Source: CAYRVX01 sp964427875 (GTDB lineage: Bacteria > Planctomycetota > Phycisphaerae > SM23-33). Taken from it: a stretch of DNA of 64,000 nt. The notes below the pieces were generated by a model. The model saw only the letters and a program-made list of their open reading frames with translations. It was not told where the DNA came from and did no database searches. The stretch covers positions 14,407 to 78,406 of the forward strand of contig CAYRVX010000017.1 of assembly GCA_964427875.1 (NCBI GenBank), given 5' to 3'. Shown piece after piece: positions 58,547-64,000 of this stretch (positions are counted from its first letter, which is position 1; the number at the start of each line of letters is the position of its first letter). The position numbers were made by a program, and so were the translations under genes.

Positions 58547-59188
58547 ATGGCATACAACCAGAACCTGGTACCGATCGTCATCGAGCAGACCGGGCGCGGA
58601 GAACGCAGCTACGACATCTACAGCCGACTCCTCCGCGACCGGATCATCTTCCTCGCCGGGCCGATCAGCGACAACCTCTCCAACGTGGTGGTGGCCCAGC
58701 TTCTCTACCTCAGCAACGAGGACCCCGCCGCGGAGGTCAGCCTGTACATCAACTCGCCCGGGGGGAGCATCTCGGCGGGCATGGCCGTCCTGGACACCAT
58801 GCGGTACGTCCGCTGCGACGTATCGACGTACTGCGTGGGCCTGGCCGCGTCCATGGGGGCGGTCCTGCTGGCCGCCGGAACCAAGGGAAAACGGTACGCC
58901 CTGCCCAACAGCCGCGTGCTCATCCACCAGCCCCTGATCCCCGGCGTCGTCACGGGGCCCGCCACCGAGCTCGATATCGAGGCGCAGGAGATCATCCGCC
59001 TGCGAAAGAGCCTCTACGAGATCCTCTCGGAGTTCACCGGCCAGAGTGTCGAGGAGATCGAACACGACTGCGACCGGAACAAGTGGCTCAGCGCCCCGCA
59101 GGCCGTCGAGTACGGCTGCGTGGACAAGATCCTCGATCGAATGCCCGAGCCCCCGAAGGACGCCGCCAAGGGAGACAAGAAGAAATGA
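58547..59188 (+). CDS. clpP: ATP-dependent Clp protease proteolytic subunit (paralog 2)
   Basis: 213 residues, close to the common ClpP: LVPIVIEQTGRGERSYDIYSRLLRDRIIFLAGPI, YINSPGGSI, catalytic Ser102 (GLAASMGA), His127 (VLIHQPLIPG) and Asp174 (IEHDCDRNKW). Usual propeptide and processing region. Two adjacent clpP genes suggest a mixed ClpP1P2 ring, as in several actinobacteria, cyanobacteria and planctomycetes. No clpX follows; the stop overlaps the next gene by ATGA. Confidence 0.95.
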   Translation: MAYNQNLVPIVIEQTGRGERSYDIYSRLLRDRIIFLAGPISDNLSNVVVAQLLYLSNEDPAAEVSLYINSPGGSISAGMAVLDTMRYVRCDVSTYCVGLAASMGAVLLAAGTKGKRYALPNSRVLIHQPLIPGVVTGPATELDIEAQEIIRLRKSLYEILSEFTGQSVEEIEHDCDRNKWLSAPQAVEYGCVDKILDRMPEPPKDAAKGDKKK

Positions 59189-59832
59189 CGCCCCGCTGGC
59201 TCCTGCCGATGGGTGTGATCCTGACGCTCGTCGCGGCCGCGTGCTGCGGGTGCGTCACCCAGGACCAGCTCGACGCGGAGATCCTGACGCGCAACCGGGC
59301 GCTCGAGGAGGCGCGGAAGCTTCGAGAAGAGCTCCATCAGGCCCGCACTCGACTCGCCGAGCGGGAAGAGCAGGTCGAGAACCTGCTCGCACTGGGCGAC
59401 AAGCGCCTGGAGAAGCTCTACCTCGTCCAGCGGGTCAGGCTCGGCTCGGCCACCGGCGGGATCAACCTGGACGGGGGGCCCGCCCACGAGGGCGTCAAGG
59501 TCTTCCTGGAGCCCATCGACCAGCACGGGTCGGTCATCAAGGCGCCCGGTGAGGTGAGAATCCAGCTCTACGACCTGGCGGCGCCGGCGAAGGAGAACCT
59601 GCTCGGCGAATACCGCTTCGGCCTCGACGAGACGGCGAGGCACTGGTCCAGCGGCTTCATCGCCTATCACTACAGCTTCACGTGCCGCTGGAAGTCCGCC
59701 CCGCCGAAGCACGAGCAGGTCACGGTCCGCGTGGAGTTCCTCGACTACCTCACGGGCAGGAAGCACACCGCCCAGAAGCTCTGCAAGATCGCCCTGGGGG
59801 GCAAGGCCGCGACCCGGCCGGCGGCGAGGTAG
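59185..59832 (+). CDS. Predicted lipoprotein with coiled coil
   Basis: 215 residues; the ATG overlaps the clpP stop (ATGA). Signal peptide MTPRWLLPMGVILTLVAAACCGC with a lipobox at Cys20 or Cys23. A helix of ~55 residues (AEILTRNRALEEARKLREELHQARTRLAEREEQVENLLAL) is likely a coiled coil, and a C-terminal beta-rich region holds SVIKAPGEVRIQLYDLA and VTVRVEFLDYLTGRKHTAQK. It is not a family I recognise. The position, translationally coupled to a clpP gene, is notable but may be just operon packing. Confidence 0.65.
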   Translation: MTPRWLLPMGVILTLVAAACCGCVTQDQLDAEILTRNRALEEARKLREELHQARTRLAEREEQVENLLALGDKRLEKLYLVQRVRLGSATGGINLDGGPAHEGVKVFLEPIDQHGSVIKAPGEVRIQLYDLAAPAKENLLGEYRFGLDETARHWSSGFIAYHYSFTCRWKSAPPKHEQVTVRVEFLDYLTGRKHTAQKLCKIALGGKAATRPAAR

Positions 59833-59847
59833 ACGCCGGCGAGCCGG

Positions 59848-60897
59848 TCAGTCGAACAGCGTCCGGCCGAGTTGCCGCGCGCGCTGAACGCTCGGCTCGG
59901 CGGCGTGGACCTTCACCTTGGCCAGCTTGGCGCCCTGCCTGAGCTTCTCGAGCTGGACCCACACGTCACGCGGGTCGTACTCGCCTCGAACGCCTGCGTT
60001 GGCGAGCCGCCGGTTGAGGTGGCCGGTGAAGGCCTCGAGCAGGTGCGGGTGCTTGTGGAGCAGGCCGGTCTCCACGGACTCGGTCATGTAGACGCCCTGG
60101 AGCTCTCTGACGTGCTCGGCCGGCCAGGGCGCGCCGCGTTCGGCGGCGGCGCTGCCGCAGACGGCCTTCGTCTCCGCCAGGCGCTGGCGAATGCCCTCGA
60201 CGTAGCCGGGCGAGATCTCGGTGCCGAGATACCGGCGGGAGAGCCTCTTGGCGGCCGCGAGCGTGGTGCCGCTGCCGGCGAAGGGGTCGAAGACGACGTC
60301 GCCGGCCCTGCTGCACGCCCGGATGATCCGCGAGAGGACGGTCTCGGGCATCTGGCAGGGGTGCCAGCCCTCGCGCTCGCCGAAGGTGCCGCAGACCCGC
60401 GGGAACTCCGACCACGTGTCGTCGGGGATCTTGCCCTTCGGGTTGGCCCGCTTGTCGTGGTACTCCCGCTGGCGGTCGGAGAAGACGCGGACGGCCTCGT
60501 CGTTGAACGTGAAGCTCTTCGGGTCCCTGACGAAGTAGAACAGGTGGGCGTGCGAGCGGTTGAACTTGTGCTTGGTGCTCTGCCCGAACGTGTAGTACCA
60601 GATCACCCAGTTGCGGACCGTCAGCCCCAGCTTGCGCCCGATCAGCCGGACCTCCGCGGCGTATTCGTCGCCGATGGCGACCCAGAACGTGCCCGTGGGC
60701 TTCAGGGCGTTGGAGCAGGCCTTCATCCACTGCTCGGTCCACTCGTGGTATTCGTCGTAGGCCTTGCGGTCCTCGTAGACGTCGTACTGGTAGCCGATGT
60801 TGAACGGCGGATCGGCGAAGATCAGGTCGGCGAACGGCTGGTCGTGCCGGCCGAGCCACTCGATGCAGTCGGCATGGATGACGGTATCGAGCTCCAT
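59848..60897 (-). CDS. Orphan beta-class DNA methyltransferase (N6-adenine/N4-cytosine)
   Basis: 349 residues. Motif IV DPPF at residues 29-32 precedes the AdoMet motif FAGSG at 206-210 (order IV then I, as in CcrM and HinfI). Typical stretches: DLIFADPPFNIGYQYDVY, WVIWYYTFGQSTKHKFNRSHAHLFYF, EFPRVCGTFGEREGWHPCQMPETVL and GTEISPGYVEGIRQRL. The C-terminal ~100 residues form a helical extension (LLHKHPHLLEAFTGHLNRRLANAGV...VQLEKLRQGAKLAKVKV) that might contact DNA. There is no restriction gene nearby, so it is probably an orphan with a regulatory or housekeeping role. Recognition sequence unknown. Confidence 0.82.
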   Translation of the reverse strand: MELDTVIHADCIEWLGRHDQPFADLIFADPPFNIGYQYDVYEDRKAYDEYHEWTEQWMKACSNALKPTGTFWVAIGDEYAAEVRLIGRKLGLTVRNWVIWYYTFGQSTKHKFNRSHAHLFYFVRDPKSFTFNDEAVRVFSDRQREYHDKRANPKGKIPDDTWSEFPRVCGTFGEREGWHPCQMPETVLSRIIRACSRAGDVVFDPFAGSGTTLAAAKRLSRRYLGTEISPGYVEGIRQRLAETKAVCGSAAAERGAPWPAEHVRELQGVYMTESVETGLLHKHPHLLEAFTGHLNRRLANAGVRGEYDPRDVWVQLEKLRQGAKLAKVKVHAAEPSVQRARQLGRTLFD

Positions 60898-60901
60898 GGC
60901 G

Positions 60902-62137
60902 TCACGGCGTCGCCGCCTTGGCGGCCTTCCGGGTCGCGGGCGCGGTGGCCGGGGGCCTGGCGGCTGGTCTGGTCGTCGGCTTCGTGGTCGGCGCGGTCGC
61001 CGGCTGGGTGGTCGGCGCGGTCGCCGGCTGGGTGGCTGGCCCGGTCAGCGAGAAGCCGCCGGCGATCGCGGCCAGGAGGGCCTCGGCCGCCTTGGCGTCC
61101 TCGCCGCGGGCCGTGAGCGTCAGCATGTAGGCCTTGGGCGACTTCCCGCCGCTGCCGGCGACGCAGACGGTCCTCTGTACGATCACGACCGACTCCAGCG
61201 ACTTCGTGCCTCCGGGCAGGGGGGGGCGGGGCTTGCTGGAATGGATCAGGACGAACTGGTACGCGGGCAGCCCCGCCAGTTTCGCCGGCCCCTCCGAGAT
61301 CACCTCGCACGTCTGCTTGCGCTCGACGGCGACGGAACGCGCGACGCTCAGGCACTTCTTGGCGCACGCCTCGCTGGTGGCTGCGCCGGCCGGAACGCCG
61401 CGGGCCAGGAGCTGAACGGACGGCATCGGCACGCCCCCCAGCAGGTAGTCCACCTGGCCCATCTCGGTGCCCACGTCGGACTTCACGGCGTACCACCGCC
61501 GGGGCTGGCGGATGGAATAGCCCAGCTTGAAGTTGCGGATCGCCTCGCCCGGTTCGGCCCCGGCGGAGACGTCCGGGTGGCGGACGGACGTCAGCTCAAT
61601 CGACTTGATGACCGCCCCGAGCGTGGGAAGCAGTTGCGCCTGGCGCTCCAGGAGGCACTCCACGGTCAGGAGATAGCAGATCCGGGCCTTGGCGCTCTTC
61701 ACGTCGCGGATGAAGTGCACCTGGGCGGCGATGGAGCTCATTCCCCGGAACGTGTACGTCATCGTGCCGGCGATGCCCTTGATCCCCGCCACCGAGATGG
61801 GGACCCTCTTGATGGACTTCAGGTGGCGAATGGAGAGGTTCTTCTTGAGCTCGGCCATTCTCGCGCCGGCGAAGTCCTCGGCGGTCACCCCCTCGCCCAC
61901 GGGGAAGGCCGACAGCTTCACGCTCCGTACCGGCCGGTCGCTCTCCAGGACCACCGCGTTCGTGACGTCGTAGGGGTCGGACAGCGGACGGGGCTTGAAG
62001 CCCTTCGGCCAGGCCAGCGAGATCCCCGCGTGCGGGTACTCCGTCGGCTTGTTCAGCACGACGGGGGCGGCGGCCCCCCAGGCCAGGTCGGTCAAGACAG
62101 CCAACACGGCCCAGGCCGATACCGTTGACTTTGCCAT
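60902..62137 (-). CDS. Secreted hypothetical protein with Thr/Pro-rich C-terminal repeats
   Basis: 411 residues with a signal peptide (MAKSTVSAWAVLAVLTDLAWGAAA). Two related PsbP/DUF1795-like halves of ~170 residues are readable: AGISLAWPKGFKPRP to IKSIELT, and FKLGYSIRQPRRWYAV to LLAAIAGGFSL. The last ~50 residues repeat PATAPTTQPATAPTTKP, encoded partly by an exact 24-bp DNA duplication. It ends 4 bp from the methyltransferase start on the same strand and could be cotranscribed with it. Function unknown. Confidence 0.65.
   Translation of the reverse strand: MAKSTVSAWAVLAVLTDLAWGAAAPVVLNKPTEYPHAGISLAWPKGFKPRPLSDPYDVTNAVVLESDRPVRSVKLSAFPVGEGVTAEDFAGARMAELKKNLSIRHLKSIKRVPISVAGIKGIAGTMTYTFRGMSSIAAQVHFIRDVKSAKARICYLLTVECLLERQAQLLPTLGAVIKSIELTSVRHPDVSAGAEPGEAIRNFKLGYSIRQPRRWYAVKSDVGTEMGQVDYLLGGVPMPSVQLLARGVPAGAATSEACAKKCLSVARSVAVERKQTCEVISEGPAKLAGLPAYQFVLIHSSKPRPPLPGGTKSLESVVIVQRTVCVAGSGGKSPKAYMLTLTARGEDAKAAEALLAAIAGGFSLTGPATQPATAPTTQPATAPTTKPTTRPAARPPATAPATRKAAKAATP
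60984..61031. repeat. Two exact 24-bp tandem units
   Basis: Two identical 24-bp units (60984-61007 and 61008-61031) and a degenerate third code for the TTQPATAP repeats at the C-terminus of the secreted protein. Copy number could vary between strains. Confidence 0.8.
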
Positions 62138-62310
62138 CTCACCAGTTCCTCGTCTGACGAACGGGGCCGCCGGGGGCGCGACTCACACCGGCTCGCAGCG
62201 CGACATTCTATCAGAAACGCCTCAGCCCTTCGCCGCCATATAGTGACACTTCCCCGGCCGGTCAGGTCAGGCGCCGTTTTGCCCGTTCGGCGGGCACGCC
62301 GCCGGGGAGC

Positions 62311-63387
62311 TCACCGGCCGGCCCCCACGCCGAACTTGATCACCGCGGCGCAGTAAGCCACGTACACCGCCACCAGGACCGCCCCCTGCCAGCGATGGAA
62401 CCGTTCGCGGCTGACGAAGATGAACAGCCGAAGCAGGATCAGCACGAGCATCATGACCGGCAGCAGGAGGTAGAAGACTTCCTTCTCGACTCTCAGCGGC
62501 GTGGCGGCGGCCGACGTGCCCACCACGAACAGCACGTTGAGGATGTCCGCCCCCACGATGTTGCCGACCAGCAGGTCGGCGTGGCCCTTGACGAGCGAGG
62601 CGATCGCCGTGACGAGTTCGGGCAGGGACGTCCCGAACGCCACGAGCGTGGCCGCCAGGATGCTCTGAGGGACGCCGTACTTGTGGCACAGCGCCGAGGC
62701 CGAGCCGACCAGCACGTTCGACCCGGCGACCACCAGCGCGAGCCCCACGGCCAGCACCAGCAGGTTACAGAGGCTGCTCGCCAGGGGTGACTTCGCCGGC
62801 GCCGCGGGCGCCTCGACCTGCTCGATCCTGACTTCGGCGGGGATCAGGCGGGGATCGCCGCGGGCCCACCGCACCGACAGATACATGTACCCGGCCAGCA
62901 GCCCCACGAAGGCGAAACCGACCCACCGGGGGATCACCGCGCCCGCGATCCCTCCCGCCGCGGCGGCGCCGATGAGGACCACCCCCGTCAGCAGCGCGCC
63001 GGCGCCGAGCTGGAGCCAGCCGTGCCGGCCCAGCACGAACCGGTCCAGCGGCAGCCGCTTGATGCACGCGCACAGGCCGAAGATCAGACCCGTGTCGCAG
63101 ATGATCGACCCGATCCCGTTGCCCAGCGCCAGGCCCGGCTTGCCCTGAAACGCCGCCGTCACGGACGTGAACGCCTCCGGCGACGTCGTGCCCAGGCTGA
63201 CGACGGTGGCCCCGATGATGACCTTGCTCATGCCGAGCACGGCCGCCAGCCGGACCGCCGCCGTCACCACGCGGTCGGCGCCGACGACCAGCAGCGCGAT
63301 CGCCCCGGCCGACAGAAGCCAAAGCGCCCACGCCCATTCCTGCTCCAGGCCCGCGAAGAAGCTCTCAGGGACCAGATCCGCCAACAT
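62311..63387 (-). CDS. Ca2+/Na+ antiporter-family (CaCA) membrane transporter
   Basis: 358 residues with about ten membrane helices. The two inverted alpha-repeats are clear: VIIGATVVSLGTTSPEAFTSVTAAFQGKPGLALGNGIGSII (~55-95) and SILAATLVAFGTSLPELVTAIASLVKGHADLLVGNIVGADILN (~245-285), each with the ion-binding Glu (SPEAF, LPEL). A cytosolic loop (RLIPAEVRIEQVEAPAAPAKSP) separates the halves. It resembles YrbG-type exchangers; calcium/sodium or calcium/proton exchange at the inner membrane is inferred. Confidence 0.88.
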   Translation of the reverse strand: MLADLVPESFFAGLEQEWAWALWLLSAGAIALLVVGADRVVTAAVRLAAVLGMSKVIIGATVVSLGTTSPEAFTSVTAAFQGKPGLALGNGIGSIICDTGLIFGLCACIKRLPLDRFVLGRHGWLQLGAGALLTGVVLIGAAAAGGIAGAVIPRWVGFAFVGLLAGYMYLSVRWARGDPRLIPAEVRIEQVEAPAAPAKSPLASSLCNLLVLAVGLALVVAGSNVLVGSASALCHKYGVPQSILAATLVAFGTSLPELVTAIASLVKGHADLLVGNIVGADILNVLFVVGTSAAATPLRVEKEVFYLLLPVMMLVLILLRLFIFVSRERFHRWQGAVLVAVYVAYCAAVIKFGVGAGR

Positions 63388-63442
63388 GATCGCCGAAGCC
63401 TACTGGTCCACGGCGGCATTGGCAAGCCAAACCCATCGGGCG

Positions 63443-64000
63443 CCCCCTCACGGGTGCCCGAGAGGATTGTGGCCGCGCGGAGACAGGCAGTGCGCGCGTC
63501 CACGGTCGCCCCGTCCGGGGCTGGGAACCTGAGGGCCCCGACTCCCAGGGCTTGCTCCGCGGCGCCCTGGGCTACGTCCGCCCCGCCCCTGACGGGGCGA
63601 AGCCCAAGATGTCCGCGCCATCGCCCCGAGAGGGGCGGCCGTTCGTAGCCCCGGGTGCAGCCGAAGGCAAACCCGGGGAGACGACGCCAAAGGGAACGAG
63701 CCCCGGCGGGGCGATCGTGGATCCCCCCGGCCATGTGCCACAATCCTGTCGTGCACCCCCCTCACGGGTGGCCGAGAGGATCGTGGCCGCGCGGAGACAG
63801 GCAGTGCGCGCGTCCACGGTCGCCCCGTCCGGGGCTGGGAACCTGAGGGCCCCGACTCCCAGGGCTTGCTCCGCGGCGCCCTGGGCTACGTCCGCCCCGC
63901 CCCTGACGGGGCGAAGCCCAAGATGTCCGCGCCATCGCCCCGAGAGGGGCGGCCGTTCGTAGCCCCGGGTGCAGCCGAAGGCAAACCCGGGGAGACGACG
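63443..64000 (+). repeat. 314-bp tandem repeat, 1.8 units, cut by window end
   Basis: Unit 1 is 63443-63756; unit 2 starts at 63757 and runs to the end of the window with only two mismatches over 244 bp. Each unit contains several hairpins: CCCAGGGC/GCCCTGGG, GCCCCG/CGGGGC, CCCCGGGT/ACCCGGGG and GAGCCCCGG/CCGGGGC-type palindromes. Open frames in it (for example 63552-63962) are identical in both units and look like by-products of GC-rich palindromes. No protein gene is supported from 63388 to 64000. Confidence 0.8.

Noticed and set aside
63552..63962. A 136-codon protein gene in the terminal repeat
   Set aside because: It spans two identical repeat units and reads palindromes in Arg/Ala/Pro-rich codons; no ribosome binding site or domain.
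1..64000. tRNA, rRNA, CRISPR arrays, integrases or prophage genes
   Set aside because: I looked for T-arm consensus, rRNA segments, regularly spaced direct repeats and phage or integrase motifs and found none that I could support.

Overview
The window is high-GC DNA on a draft scaffold: a run of exactly 100 N interrupts one gene. It looks like a planctomycete, probably of the Phycisphaerae type. Markers for this are three Tat-exported Gfo/Idh/MocA oxidoreductases, a DUF1080 protein, a sulfatase, a LamG/hydrazine-synthase-alpha-like cytochrome c protein, WD40 and beta-helix proteins, and a PEP-CTERM surface protein. The lineage is inferred from gene content; there is no rRNA in the window.

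Layout. 1-1930 (+): the 3' end of a formate dehydrogenase alpha gene and an overlapping Fe-S subunit gene. 1994-2338: a near-consensus promoter and a gene-poor stretch that may encode a structured RNA. 2339-9170: saccharide genes (GH43, DUF1080, two MocA-type oxidoreductases), a frameshifted Cys-rich remnant and a PEP-CTERM protein. 9351-26471 (all -): a 17-kb Wood-Ljungdahl block. In transcription order it reads cooS/acsA, a CooF-like ferredoxin, a small 2Fe-2S protein, a PAS protein, a SpoIIE phosphatase, NuoE-, NuoF- and HoxU-like subunits, acsB, acsC, acsV, acsF, acsD, acsE and a DUF166 gene. A second CooC ATPase gene (26734, +) diverges from cooS. 27617-39300: glpD, an esterase, a fucose-isomerase-like protein, the large cytochrome protein, the WD40 protein (with the gap) and gldA. 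39321-53182: GH38-like mannosidase, double alpha/beta-hydrolase, MocA, beta-helix protein, GNAT-CBS fusion, GHL10 hydrolase and a GYF/DUF4234 membrane protein, with two copies of a MITE-like repeat. 53357-63387: sulfatase, argD, tig-clpP-clpP-lipoprotein, an orphan DNA methyltransferase, a secreted hypothetical protein and a Ca/Na exchanger. 63443-64000: a 314-bp tandem repeat that runs off the window.

How it works together. All catalytic and cluster ligands I checked in CooS and AcsB are present, and AcsC, AcsD, AcsE, AcsV and AcsF complete the carbonyl branch. CO2/CO plus methyl-THF can therefore plausibly be joined into acetyl-CoA, or the path can run in reverse. The same gene train carries an NADH-diaphorase module and a PAS/SpoIIE signalling pair but no hydrogenase catalytic subunit, so electrons probably pass between CODH or formate dehydrogenase and NAD(H). 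The surrounding genes suggest a polysaccharide degrader that uses this pathway to dispose of reductant. The methyl-branch genes other than fdhA are outside the window.

The most notable non-coding signals are two nearly identical 172-bp MITE-like copies, one of which carries a clean 20-bp palindrome insertion, with a relative of that palindrome sitting in frame inside a coding gene, and heptamer/octamer inverted repeats at two junctions of the Wood-Ljungdahl block.
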